Assembly (NCBI GenBank): GCA_023453025.1 | Contig: JAEXUD010000061.1 | Span: 80,649 to 144,648, forward strand | Direction of reading: 5' to 3' | Length of the DNA stretch: 64,000 nucleotides | Origin: Bacillota bacterium | Lineage (GTDB): Bacteria > Bacillota > Clostridia > Tissierellales > Sedimentibacteraceae | Shown here: one piece after another, positions 34,258 to 43,775 of the stretch | Layout of the letters: the number at the start of each line of letters is the position of its first letter | Position numbering within the stretch: the stretch's first letter is position 1 | Translations under genes and position numbers: made by a program | The notes under the pieces: generated by a model | Seen by the model: only the letters and a program-made list of their open reading frames with translations | Told to the model about the DNA's origin: nothing | The model's database searches: none

Positions 34258-34465
34258 TGTGGATAAAAAATGATACTATGATATATGTCTGTGGATAACT
34301 TTTTTTATTTTATTAATCTATGGACAACTTGTTAACAATATATTAAAAATATTGATTATTCAAATTTATCAATTGTTTAAATTTTTTATTAACAATTGTT
34401 TATATCATATATTTTAACAAAAAACAGCATGTTTTATTAACAAAATGTTAATTTTTTTATCAACA
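34258..34465. other. oriC: Origin region upstream of dnaA, with DnaA boxes
   Basis: Two perfect DnaA boxes lie on the minus strand (TGTGGATAA at 34258-34266 and 34290-34298) and a weaker one (TATGGACAA, 34319-34327), spaced about 30 bases apart. Another with one mismatch (TTATCAACA, 34457-34465) sits just before the dnaA ribosome binding site. The stretch 34328-34450 is almost pure A+T with repeated TTAACA-like words and could be the unwinding element. Position between rpmH and dnaA matches part of the bipartite Firmicute oriC. The 34121-34257 part of the gap shows nothing else. Confidence 0.75.
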
Positions 34466-34478
34466 ACCGGAGGATAAT

Positions 34479-35819
34479 ATGAACTTTGAAGAACTATGGA
34501 ACGAAGTCCTTGAAATAGTAAAGGAGGACACCAATCAAGTCAGCTTTAACACTTGGTTCAAACCCCTTAAAATAGTTGCTTATAAAAATAACACAATTTA
34601 CTTGGAAACAGCGGATGAATTCTTAAAGAACACTCTTAAAAAAAGACATTACAATTTTTTAAAAAATGCCTTTAATTATGTTTTGAAAAAGGATACTGAA
34701 TTAATATTTACTGTACCCGGCGAAAATATAGACAAAGAAGAGATAAAAAAGAATAATGCCATCAACAATGCAGGTGAAGAATCAGACGCTATTAATAATG
34801 GAAGGAAATTAAATCCTAAATATAAATTTGATAATTTTATAATAGGAAACAGCAACCGTTTTGCACATGCAGCATCCCTGGCTGTTGCAGAAGCACCATC
34901 AACTGCATACAACCCACTATTTTTATATGGAGGAGTTGGTCTGGGAAAAACTCACTTAATGCATGCAATCGGTCACTATATACTTGATAATAATCCTGAT
35001 GCATATGTTCTTTATGTAACAAGTGAAAAATTTACCAATGATCTTATAAATTCAATTAAAGACGGTAAAAACGAGGAATTCAGAAATACCTACAGAAAAG
35101 CTGATGTACTCCTTGTTGACGATATTCAATTTATTGCCGGAAAAGAAAGTACTCAGGAAGAATTTTTCCATACCTTTAATGCACTTCATGAAGCGAATAA
35201 ACAGATAATTGTTTCAAGCGATAATCCACCAAGTGAAATACCAACATTGGAGGACAGGCTTCGCTCTCGTTTTGAATGGGGACTTATTGCTGATATACAG
35301 CCGCCTGATTATGAAACAAGAATCGCAATTTTGAGAAAAAAAGCTGAAGCCGAAAATTATAACGTACCTGATGATGTAATTACATACATTGCTCAAAATA
35401 TACAATCTAATATAAGAAAACTTGAAGGTGCACTCATAAGAATTTATGCATATGCTTCTCTAACTAATAAAAAAGAAGTAAATCTTGAACTTGCGCAAGA
35501 AGCTTTGAAGCATCTTATATCTAATAACAAGAAAATTACTCTTACTGATATAAAGGAAGTCGTTGCAAATTACTACAATATATCATTGGATGATTTGGTT
35601 TCGAAAAAGAAAACAAAGAATATTGCATATCCAAGACAAATTGCTATGTTTATATCCAGAAAACTTACAGATTATTCACTGCCTAAGCTTGGAGATGAAT
35701 TTGGAGGCAGAGATCATTCAACGGTTCTTCATGCCTGCAACAAAGTAGAGGAAGATATGGAAAACAGCCAGGAAATAAAGAAAAATATAGATGATTTAAT
35801 TTCAATGCTGAATAGTTAA
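34479..35819 (+). CDS. dnaA: Chromosomal replication initiator DnaA
   Basis: 446 residues. Domain I (residues 1-80, SFNTWFKPLKI), a short Asn/Glu-rich linker (residues 82-110), the AAA+ domain with Walker A GGVGLGKTHLMHAIG (about residues 148-162) and Walker B LLVDDIQFI (about residues 211-219), and domain IV with the DNA-contact motif GGRDHSTVLHACNKV (about residues 408-422). CGGAGG precedes the ATG. The upstream DnaA box next to the ribosome binding site suggests autoregulation. Confidence 0.98.
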   Translation: MNFEELWNEVLEIVKEDTNQVSFNTWFKPLKIVAYKNNTIYLETADEFLKNTLKKRHYNFLKNAFNYVLKKDTELIFTVPGENIDKEEIKKNNAINNAGEESDAINNGRKLNPKYKFDNFIIGNSNRFAHAASLAVAEAPSTAYNPLFLYGGVGLGKTHLMHAIGHYILDNNPDAYVLYVTSEKFTNDLINSIKDGKNEEFRNTYRKADVLLVDDIQFIAGKESTQEEFFHTFNALHEANKQIIVSSDNPPSEIPTLEDRLRSRFEWGLIADIQPPDYETRIAILRKKAEAENYNVPDDVITYIAQNIQSNIRKLEGALIRIYAYASLTNKKEVNLELAQEALKHLISNNKKITLTDIKEVVANYYNISLDDLVSKKKTKNIAYPRQIAMFISRKLTDYSLPKLGDEFGGRDHSTVLHACNKVEEDMENSQEIKKNIDDLISMLNS

Positions 35820-36182
35820 GAATATCCTGTTTACAAAAAGTGAATAGTTGTTCATAAAAAATTATTTTACGTCAATAACTTTTTATAAATTATATGTTTA
35901 TCAACAGTCAATTTTTTTCTAGATAGCTAGAAATTAAATACTTTTTTAAGTTTTCAACAAATTAACACACTCTACTAATATTACTATTAATTATTTTATA
36001 TATTTCTATTAGACCTTTAACAGCTCTTAGCTGTGCACATTTAACCAAGCGTTATATTATTATTTTAAATTTAATGATATGTTTCTATTGCAGAATATGT
36101 TATTTAAATAAATATTTTCTAGCCTTAATTTGAATTGTATTAAATAAAATTTTATACTATCTTATCTCAAAAGGAGTAAAAA
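35820..36182. other. dnaA-dnaN intergenic region, probable second half of oriC
   Basis: 363 AT-rich bases. TTATCAACA at 35898-35906 is a DnaA box with one mismatch. Weaker candidates with two mismatches are TGTTCATAA (35849-35857) and TTTTCAACA (35951-35959). No gene, hairpin terminator or RNA is evident. The box number is too small to be sure that this part is functional. Confidence 0.5.
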
Positions 36183-37304
36183 ATGAAAATCAGAATAAGC
36201 CAAAATGAACTTAATAAAAGTATTAATATTGTACAGAAGGCAGTATCATCAAGAACACCACTACCTATATTATCAGGTATTTTAGTTGAAGCTAAAAATA
36301 ATATGCTGATATTAACCGCAACAGATTTGGATTTGGGAATAAAAACATATTCTCCCTGCGAAATAGAAGAAGAAGGATCTATTGTTGTTCATTCTAAATT
36401 AATTGGAGACTTTGTAAGAAAGCTGCCATCTAATTCCTATGTACAAATATTAACTAAAGAAAACAACAATATGGAAATAAAATGCTTAAATTCAGAAATA
36501 AATATACTAGGTAATTCAGCTGCAGAATATCCTGACAATACCTTTGATAATGAAGGTGATTCTTTTACTATTAAAGCAGAATCATTAAAAAACCTGATAA
36601 AATATACTTATTTTGCTGCAGCACAGGAAAATATAAAGCCTATTTTTACCGGATGTCTCATAGAAATAAAAAATAATATCTGCACATTTGTAGCTTTAGA
36701 CGGCTACAGGATGGCTGTTAAAAAGGAACCTATTGATTACATCGGAGAGGTTTCAGTTGTTGTTCCATCAAAGACATTGCTTGAAATATTAAGAATAATA
36801 GATGACAATAAGGAAAATAAAGAAAATCCTAAAGAAAACACTAAAATAGTAATATCAGAAAGTCATATATCAATTAAGCATGAAAATACAATTATTATTT
36901 CTAATTTACTGGATGGAAAATTTATTGATTATGAAGGAATAATAAAAGACAATTTTATTTCAACTGTAAAAACTGAATCCACAGATATAAGAGAAAGCAT
37001 TGAAAGAGCTTCACTCCTTGCCAGGGAAGATAAAAATAATTTAATTATTTTAGATATCAAGGATAGTAACATGCAGATTAATTCTGCTTCTGAATATGGT
37101 AATGTTGAAGAAAATATACCTATTGAAAAAAATGGAGAAGATTTAAAAATAGGTTTTAATTCAAAATATTTATTAGATTTCTTAAAAGTTATTGATAATG
37201 AAAAAATAATATTGAACTTAATAGGGAAAAATAATCCGTGCTTTATGCTTGAAGAAGGAAATTCGGATTATATTTATATGGTACTACCTGTAAGAGTCAG
37301 CTAA
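36183..37304 (+). CDS. dnaN: DNA polymerase III subunit beta (sliding clamp)
   Basis: 373 residues, three repeated clamp domains. Recognisable stretches: SRTPLPILSGILVEA (about residues 21-35), IKPIFTGCLIEI (about residues 150-161), FVALDGYRMAV (about residues 168-178), and the C-terminal DYIYMVLPVRV ending. AAAAGGAG precedes the ATG. The Firmicute dnaA-dnaN-yaaA-recF order is kept. Confidence 0.97.
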   Translation: MKIRISQNELNKSINIVQKAVSSRTPLPILSGILVEAKNNMLILTATDLDLGIKTYSPCEIEEEGSIVVHSKLIGDFVRKLPSNSYVQILTKENNNMEIKCLNSEINILGNSAAEYPDNTFDNEGDSFTIKAESLKNLIKYTYFAAAQENIKPIFTGCLIEIKNNICTFVALDGYRMAVKKEPIDYIGEVSVVVPSKTLLEILRIIDDNKENKENPKENTKIVISESHISIKHENTIIISNLLDGKFIDYEGIIKDNFISTVKTESTDIRESIERASLLAREDKNNLIILDIKDSNMQINSASEYGNVEENIPIEKNGEDLKIGFNSKYLLDFLKVIDNEKIILNLIGKNNPCFMLEEGNSDYIYMVLPVRVS

Positions 37305-37328
37305 GAAGTCAAATAAAAAGAGGTAAAA

Positions 37329-37547
37329 ATGGAAAAAATTCAAATTAGCACAGAATTTATCAAGCTTGATCAATTATTAAAATTTGCAAATGCAGTTGAA
37401 GGCGGTGGGATGGCTAAAAATGTAATAATTGATGGATTGGTTAAGGTAAATGGCGAGGTTTGTTTGCAAAGGGGCAAAAAACTAAGAGATAAAGATATTG
37501 TTGAATTCGAAAATGAAAAGTATATCATTTCAATAGAGGAAAAATGA
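37329..37547 (+). CDS. yaaA: S4 domain protein YaaA/RlbA
   Basis: 72 residues. The S4 RNA-binding motif covers most of it: IKLDQLLKFANAVEGGGMAK, then VIIDGLVKVNGEV. Its stop overlaps the recF start (ATGA, 4 bases). Homologues bind RNA, perhaps in ribosome assembly. The AGAGG site is 6 to 7 bases upstream of the ATG. Confidence 0.92.
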   Translation: MEKIQISTEFIKLDQLLKFANAVEGGGMAKNVIIDGLVKVNGEVCLQRGKKLRDKDIVEFENEKYIISIEEK

Positions 37548-38665
37548 TTGTAAATAGTTTAAAAATAAATAACTATAGAAATTTCAAGGAAGCAGAAGTT
37601 GAATTAAATGATTCTTTAAATATTTTTGTTGGAGACAATGGTCAAGGAAAAACAAATCTCATGGAATCAATTTATTTAACATCAATTGGAAGGACCTTCA
37701 GACTTAACAGTGAAAATGAACTGATTAATTTTCACGAAAGTAAAAGTCTCATAGAGGTTAATCTGATTAAAAATAATTATAAAACAAAAATTGTTCTGCA
37801 GCTTGAAAAAAACAAGAAAAAAACAGTGCACATAAATGGTGTTAAATTAGATAAAACATCTGAAATGATAGGTGTTCTAAACAATGTTATTTTTACACCA
37901 GATGATATGAAAATAATAAAGGGAAGTCCGATTGAAAGACGTAAATTTATAAATATTGATATTTCTCAAATTAAGCCAAAATATAAATATTTGCTTAATA
38001 AATATAAAAAAATATGTTCAGAAAGAAATATAATTTTAAAAAATTACTGTACAAAGTCAGAAAATAAGGATATTATTAATATTTGGAATGATTATCTGGT
38101 TAATATTGGAACAGATATTATGCTTTACAGACAGGATTACATCAATAACTTGAAAAAATATGCAGTGGATATTTATGCAGACATATCTGGCAACAAAGAA
38201 AAATTTGGATTAAGTTATTTATGTAATGCAGGCAATATTGACAATATGGACAAGGATGACATTAAAAAACATTTTTATGATAAATTATATGCTAATTTAA
38301 ATCAGGAAATACAGAATAAAACAACAATGTACGGTCCTCATAAGGATGATATTTTGATAAAAATTAATGACAAGGAATGCAAATATTTCGGATCACAGGG
38401 GCAGCAGCGTTCGGCAATATTGGCAATCAAACTTGCTGAAATTGAAATTATAAAAGAAGAGATGAATGAATATCCTATTTTGCTGTTGGATGATGTCTTA
38501 TCTGAGCTTGATAACAAAAGAAAAGGATTTTTAATTAATTATATAAAAGGAATTCAAACATTTATTACAACTACAGATGATCATGATTTAAATGTTATGA
38601 CAAAAAATAACAATAAGAAAAAATTTTATATAAACGAAGGAAAAATTGGGAACATTACAAATTAG
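37544..38665 (+). CDS. recF: DNA replication and repair protein RecF
   Basis: 373 residues, SMC-like ATPase. Walker A GDNGQGKTNLMESIYL (about residues 30-45), signature GSQGQQRSAILAIKLAE (about residues 285-301), Walker B ILLLDDVLSELD (about residues 312-323). It loads RecA at gaps. It overlaps yaaA by 4 bases and precedes gyrB by 11 bases. Confidence 0.96.
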   Translation: MIVNSLKINNYRNFKEAEVELNDSLNIFVGDNGQGKTNLMESIYLTSIGRTFRLNSENELINFHESKSLIEVNLIKNNYKTKIVLQLEKNKKKTVHINGVKLDKTSEMIGVLNNVIFTPDDMKIIKGSPIERRKFINIDISQIKPKYKYLLNKYKKICSERNIILKNYCTKSENKDIINIWNDYLVNIGTDIMLYRQDYINNLKKYAVDIYADISGNKEKFGLSYLCNAGNIDNMDKDDIKKHFYDKLYANLNQEIQNKTTMYGPHKDDILIKINDKECKYFGSQGQQRSAILAIKLAEIEIIKEEMNEYPILLLDDVLSELDNKRKGFLINYIKGIQTFITTTDDHDLNVMTKNNNKKKFYINEGKIGNITN

Positions 38666-38676
38666 AGGAGATACAA

Positions 38677-40587
38677 ATGACTGATAAAAATAATATCCAT
38701 TATGGAGCGGAGCAGATACAAGTGCTGGAAGGTCTTGAACCTGTAAGAAAAAGACCGGGTATGTATATAGGCTCTACCGGAGAAAGAGGATTACATCAAT
38801 TAGTATATGAAGTTGTAGACAACAGCATAGATGAAGCGTTGGCAGGAGTTTGTGATACGATTAACGTAACTATAAATGAGGATAATTCAATTGTTGTTGT
38901 AGATAACGGCAGAGGTATTCCAATAGAGAAAAACAAAAAAACAGGAAAATCAACATTAGAAACAGTATTGACGGTGCTGCATGCAGGGGGAAAATTTGAC
39001 AATGACGCATACAAGGTTTCAGGCGGACTTCACGGTGTTGGTGTCTCATGTGTTAATGCATTGTCTGACTATTTAATAGCAGAAGTTAACTGGAACGGCA
39101 AGAGATACAGACAGAAATTTGAAAGAGGGATTACAAAGACTGAGGTTGAATATATCTCTGACACTGATGACACAGGTACGACCATAACATTTATGCCTGA
39201 TACAACTATATTTGAAACAATAGATTTCAATTATACTACTTTAAAGCATCGTATGAGAGAACTGGCATTTTTAAACAGAGGCATAAAAATAACATTAGAA
39301 GATAAGAGAAACAACATCAAAGATGAATTTCACTATGAAGGTGGAATTAAGGAGTTTGTTCAGTATTTAAACAGTAAAAAAGATAAGCTTCATGATGATA
39401 TTATCTATACTGAAGGAAAAAAAGATAAAGTTATAGTTGAATTATCATTACAATATACAGATTCTTACAGTGAAAATATATTTTCTTTTGTAAATAATAT
39501 TAACACAATAGAGGGAGGAACACATCTTGTTGGATTTAAAACTTCTCTTACACGTGTTATTAATGATTATGCAAAAAAATGCGGTTTATTGAAAGATAAT
39601 GATGTTGCTATAACAGGAGAAGACATAAGGGAAGGTATTACAGCTGTATTATCTATTAAAATACCTAATCCTCAGTTCGAAGGTCAGACAAAGACTAAGC
39701 TTGGAAACAGCGAGGTAAGAGGCATTGTAGACAGTATTACAGGTGAAGCATTAAGTGTTTATTGTGAAGAAAACCCAAAAACTGCGAAATTAGTTGTAGA
39801 AAAATCATTAAGATCAGCCAGAGCAAGAGAAGCAGCCAGAAAAGCAAGAGATTTGGCACGAAGAAAAGGTGCATTGGATAGTATGGCACTTCCAGGTAAA
39901 TTGGCAGACTGCTCAGAAAAGGATCCTAAATTATGTGAAATCTGCATAGTAGAAGGTAACTCTGCAGGCGGTTCGGCTAAGGAAGGAAGAGACAGAAGAT
40001 TCCAAGCAATACTTCCGTTGAGAGGAAAAATATTAAATGTTGAAAAATCAAGAATAGATAAAATTCTTAATTCAGAAGAAATAAAAAATATGATTACTGC
40101 ATTTGGTACCGGTATTGGTGAAGATTTTGACATATCAAAATTAAGATATGACAAAATAATAATAATGACAGATGCAGATGTTGACGGAGCACATATTAGA
40201 ACACTATTGCTAACCTTTTTCTACAGATACATGAAGGAATTAATTTTGGACGGTCACGTCTATGCTGCGCAGCCTCCGTTGTACAGAGTAAAAAAAGGTA
40301 AATTTGAAAAATATGTTTATAGTGATGCAGAATTAAATAAAGTTTTGGAGGAAATAGGAAGAGACAATAAAGTAGAAATACAAAGATACAAAGGTCTTGG
40401 TGAAATGGACCCGGCACAGCTTTGGGATACAACAATGAATCCTGCAGACAGAATTCTTTTAAGAGTTAATGAGGATGATGCAATGTCAGCAGACGAGACA
40501 TTCAATATCCTTATGGGAGATAAGGTTGCTCCCCGCAGAGAATTTATTGAAGAAAATGCACGATATGTAAAGAATTTAGATATATAG
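38677..40587 (+). CDS. gyrB: DNA gyrase subunit B
   Basis: 636 residues. GHKL ATPase motifs: VDNSIDEALAG, VDNGRGIP and GGLHGVGVSCVNALS. TOPRIM motifs: EGNSAGGSAKEGRDRRFQAI and DADVDGAHIRTLLL. The C-terminus ends NARYVKNLDI as in gyrase. GAGGAGAT precedes the ATG. It supercoils DNA together with GyrA, encoded 10 bases downstream. Confidence 0.98.
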   Translation: MTDKNNIHYGAEQIQVLEGLEPVRKRPGMYIGSTGERGLHQLVYEVVDNSIDEALAGVCDTINVTINEDNSIVVVDNGRGIPIEKNKKTGKSTLETVLTVLHAGGKFDNDAYKVSGGLHGVGVSCVNALSDYLIAEVNWNGKRYRQKFERGITKTEVEYISDTDDTGTTITFMPDTTIFETIDFNYTTLKHRMRELAFLNRGIKITLEDKRNNIKDEFHYEGGIKEFVQYLNSKKDKLHDDIIYTEGKKDKVIVELSLQYTDSYSENIFSFVNNINTIEGGTHLVGFKTSLTRVINDYAKKCGLLKDNDVAITGEDIREGITAVLSIKIPNPQFEGQTKTKLGNSEVRGIVDSITGEALSVYCEENPKTAKLVVEKSLRSARAREAARKARDLARRKGALDSMALPGKLADCSEKDPKLCEICIVEGNSAGGSAKEGRDRRFQAILPLRGKILNVEKSRIDKILNSEEIKNMITAFGTGIGEDFDISKLRYDKIIIMTDADVDGAHIRTLLLTFFYRYMKELILDGHVYAAQPPLYRVKKGKFEKYVYSDAELNKVLEEIGRDNKVEIQRYKGLGEMDPAQLWDTTMNPADRILLRVNEDDAMSADETFNILMGDKVAPRREFIEENARYVKNLDI

Positions 40588-40597
40588 GTGGATATAG

Positions 40598-43057
40598 ATG
40601 AGTGAAAATGAAAATAAAAGTAAAATTATAGAGACCAATATTACAGATGAAATGAGAAAATCCTATCTTGAATATGCAATGACAGTAATAGTCTCAAGAG
40701 CTCTCCCGGATGTTAGAGACGGATTAAAGCCGGTTCACAGAAGAATATTATATTCTGCAAGTGACCTTGGTCTTTCACCTGACAAACCACATAAAAAAAG
40801 TGCCCGTATTGTCGGAGATGTTCTTGGTAAGTATCATCCTCACGGAGATACCGCAGTATATGATGCCATGGTTAGATTAGCTCAGAGCTTCTCAATGCGT
40901 TATCCATTAATAGACGGACACGGTAATTTTGGTTCTGTTGACGGTGACCAGGCTGCAGCGATGCGTTATACTGAAGCACGCATGTCAAAAATGGCAATGG
41001 AGCTGTTAAGAGATTTCAATAAAGATACAGTTGATTTCAGACCTAACTTTGATGAAACTTTAAAAGAGCCCGTTGTACTGCCAAGCCGTTTTCCGAATCT
41101 GTTAGTCAACGGTTCACAAGGTATTGCAGTCGGGATGGCAAGTTCAATTCCTCCACACAATATTGGAGAGGTTATCAATGGTGTAATTGCATATTTAGAC
41201 AATCCGGAAATTGATGTGCAAGGATTGATGAAATACATAAAAGGACCTGATTTTCCCACAGGTGCAATAATTGAAGGAAAAGATAATATAAAAAATGCCT
41301 ATATGACCGGAAGAGGTTTTGTAAAGGTTAAATCAAGAGTTGAAATAGAAGAAATAAAAAATAATAAAAGCAGAATTATAGTATCAGAAATTCCTTACAT
41401 GGTTAATAAAGCAAGAGTTATCGAAAAAATAGCTGAGCTTGTAAAAGATAAGAGGATTGACGGAATTTCTGATTTAAGAGATGAAAGTGACAGAAGCGGT
41501 ATGAGAATTGTCATTGAAATCAAAAGAGATTATAATCCTAATATAGTTCTTAACAATTTATACAAGCATACTCAGCTTCAGGATAATTTCAGCATTATAA
41601 TGATTGCATTAGTTAATAATGAACCAAAGGTTTTAACATTGAGAGATATGATTCATTATTATGTATTGCATCAAAGAGAGATTATAATAAGAAGAACACA
41701 GTATGATTTAGATAAGGCTGAGGCCAGAGCTCATATAGTTGAAGGCTTAAGAATAGCCATAGACAACATTGATGAGGTAATCAGAATTATAAGAGCATCT
41801 TATGATGATGCAGAAATAAAATTGATGGAAAGGTTTAATTTATCAGAGATACAGGCAAGAGCAATCGTAGATATGAGACTTAGACGTTTGCAAGGTCTGG
41901 AGAGAGAAAAATTAGATGCAGAATACAATGAATTGATGGCTTTGATATCTAAATTTAAAGAAATACTTGCAAATCAGCACTTGGTTGATGAAATTATAAA
42001 AACTGAATTAAAAGAAGTGAAAAATAATTTCTATGACGAAAGAAAAACTGAAATTACTGCTGATGAAGGTGAAATTACTGTAGAAGATTTAATAGAAGAA
42101 GAAAATGTTGCAATTACCCTTACAAATTTCGGATATATCAAAAGATTGCCGGAAGATACCTACAAAGCACAAAATAGAGGAGGTAAGGGAATAACTGCAC
42201 TGACAACGAGAGAAGAAGATTTTGTAAAAGACCTATTTATAACTTCTACTCATGATAATTTGTTGTTTGTTACAAATAAAGGAAAAATGTATAGAATTAA
42301 AGCTTATGAGGTTCCTGAAGCAAGACGTCAGGCAAAGGGAACAGCTGCTATTAATTTAATAAACATTGATACAAATGAAAAAATCAGATCAGTAATCCCG
42401 CTAAGAGAATTTAATGATGATGAATACTTAACGTTTGTAACGAAAAAAGGAATTATTAAGAAAACAAAGCTAAGTGAATTTGATACATTAAGAAAAACAG
42501 GTCTTGTTGCTATAAAAATAGCTGATGATGACGAGCTTATCGGAGTAAGCAAGACTGATGGAACAAAGGATATTTTCATTGTTACCAAACATGGCAAAGG
42601 AATAAGATTTAATGAAAATGATGTAAGAGAAACAGGCAGAAACACAATGGGAGTTAAAGCAATAACTATAGCTGATGATGATGAACTTGTTTCTATGTGC
42701 ATTATTAATATGGGAGATGAAAATAAATATATATTGACTGTAACAGAAAATGGTTACGGTAAAATAACCTTGTCTCAGGAATACAGATGTCAGAACAGAG
42801 GCGGCAAGGGTATGAAGGCACATAATGTAAATGAAAAAACAGGTCCTATAGTTGGGTCGTTAATTGTTGAAAAAGAAGATGATATCATGCTTCTAAGTAC
42901 AAATGGTGTAATTATAAGGATGCATGCAACCGGAATATCTATAATGGGCAGAGATACCCAGGGCGTTATTGCTATGAGATTAAATGATGATGATAGGGTT
43001 GCTTCAATTGCAAAAATATTTACAGAGGAAGATATAGTACTGGACGAAGAAGAATAA
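40598..43057 (+). CDS. gyrA: DNA gyrase subunit A
   Basis: 819 residues. The quinolone region reads KYHPHGDTAVYDAMVRLAQ, with Thr at the position of E. coli Ser83, normal for clostridia. The catalytic Tyr is in AAMRYTEARM (about residue 122). The C-terminal beta-pinwheel carries two QNRGGKG motifs (about residues 527 and 730). These are variants of the GyrA box QRRGGKG that wraps DNA. It ends in an acidic tail. The STAS gene follows after 13 bases. Confidence 0.97.
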   Translation: MSENENKSKIIETNITDEMRKSYLEYAMTVIVSRALPDVRDGLKPVHRRILYSASDLGLSPDKPHKKSARIVGDVLGKYHPHGDTAVYDAMVRLAQSFSMRYPLIDGHGNFGSVDGDQAAAMRYTEARMSKMAMELLRDFNKDTVDFRPNFDETLKEPVVLPSRFPNLLVNGSQGIAVGMASSIPPHNIGEVINGVIAYLDNPEIDVQGLMKYIKGPDFPTGAIIEGKDNIKNAYMTGRGFVKVKSRVEIEEIKNNKSRIIVSEIPYMVNKARVIEKIAELVKDKRIDGISDLRDESDRSGMRIVIEIKRDYNPNIVLNNLYKHTQLQDNFSIIMIALVNNEPKVLTLRDMIHYYVLHQREIIIRRTQYDLDKAEARAHIVEGLRIAIDNIDEVIRIIRASYDDAEIKLMERFNLSEIQARAIVDMRLRRLQGLEREKLDAEYNELMALISKFKEILANQHLVDEIIKTELKEVKNNFYDERKTEITADEGEITVEDLIEEENVAITLTNFGYIKRLPEDTYKAQNRGGKGITALTTREEDFVKDLFITSTHDNLLFVTNKGKMYRIKAYEVPEARRQAKGTAAINLINIDTNEKIRSVIPLREFNDDEYLTFVTKKGIIKKTKLSEFDTLRKTGLVAIKIADDDELIGVSKTDGTKDIFIVTKHGKGIRFNENDVRETGRNTMGVKAITIADDDELVSMCIINMGDENKYILTVTENGYGKITLSQEYRCQNRGGKGMKAHNVNEKTGPIVGSLIVEKEDDIMLLSTNGVIIRMHATGISIMGRDTQGVIAMRLNDDDRVASIAKIFTEEDIVLDEEE

Positions 43058-43070
43058 TGGAGGTTTTACT

Positions 43071-43382
43071 ATGTCATTGGAAATAAAATACAATACTTTA
43101 GAAAATGCTTTAGAAATAAAACCTATAGGAGAGGTAGATATATATACTTCTCCTGAATTGAAGGATAAGGTTTTTGAACTTATCGAAGTAAAAAAACAGG
43201 ATATAATCATTAATGGTGAAAAGCTTGATTATATTGATTCTACCGGTCTTGGAGTGATTATGAGCATTTATAAAAAGCTTCAGGAAAAAAATTTAAAAAT
43301 TAAGATATTAAATCTAAAACCAAATATTTATAAGCTGTTTGATATAACCGGATTAAACAAAGTATTTAATATTCAAGGGTGA
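43071..43382 (+). CDS. STAS domain anti-sigma factor antagonist
   Basis: 103 residues, SpoIIAA/RsbV type. The phosphorylation loop is LDYIDSTGLGVIMSIYKKL (about residues 47-65), with the Ser and Thr of DSTG present. It would bind and neutralise the anti-sigma factor encoded next (4-base gap). Together with the sigma factor gene that follows, it has the order and spacing of spoIIA or sigB partner-switch operons. GGAGG is 6 bases before the ATG. Confidence 0.88.
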   Translation: MSLEIKYNTLENALEIKPIGEVDIYTSPELKDKVFELIEVKKQDIIINGEKLDYIDSTGLGVIMSIYKKLQEKNLKIKILNLKPNIYKLFDITGLNKVFNIQG

Positions 43383-43386
43383 TATA

Positions 43387-43764
43387 ATGGAAAAAATTAA
43401 TTTAATGATTCCTAAAAAATCAGAATACATGAGTACTATAAGGCTGACTACTTCTGCTTTATCAAATTTAAAAGGTTTTAATGTGGATGAAATAGAAGAT
43501 ATAAAGGTTATTATTTCTGAAGCCTGTACATTTTTCATAAATAATATAAAAAATTGCAGTGAACCATTTGATATAAAATATGAAATGAATGAAAAAAATT
43601 TATCTGTAGAAATTAATGATTTAAATTCGGGCGAAATTTCAAGCGACAACAAAACAAACAGTGAAATGTGCATAATGATTATTGAGAGCCTGGCAGACAA
43701 TTATAATTTTGATTTGAAAAACAAAAAAATAATATTTGAAAAGAGTATAAATAATTTTGAATAG
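43387..43764 (+). CDS. Degenerate HATPase-like anti-sigma factor (RsbW/SpoIIAB-like)
   Basis: 125 residues. By position and outline it is the anti-sigma kinase of the cassette: an N-box-like helix IEDIKVIISEACTFFINNI (about residues 37-55) in the place of SEAVTNAIIH. The Asn that chelates Mg-ATP is replaced by Phe, and the DxGxG box is reduced to INDLNSGEIS. A conventional ATP site therefore seems lost, and it may act as a non-kinase anti-sigma factor. Homology is weak, so the assignment rests partly on its neighbours. Confidence 0.65.
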   Translation: MEKINLMIPKKSEYMSTIRLTTSALSNLKGFNVDEIEDIKVIISEACTFFINNIKNCSEPFDIKYEMNEKNLSVEINDLNSGEISSDNKTNSEMCIMIIESLADNYNFDLKNKKIIFEKSINNFE

Positions 43765-43775
43765 GCGTTGAATAT

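Noticed and set aside
39550..39565. CACGTG in gyrB as a second parS.
   Set aside because: Flanking bases (TTACACGTGTTA) do not match the TTTCACGTGAAA core.
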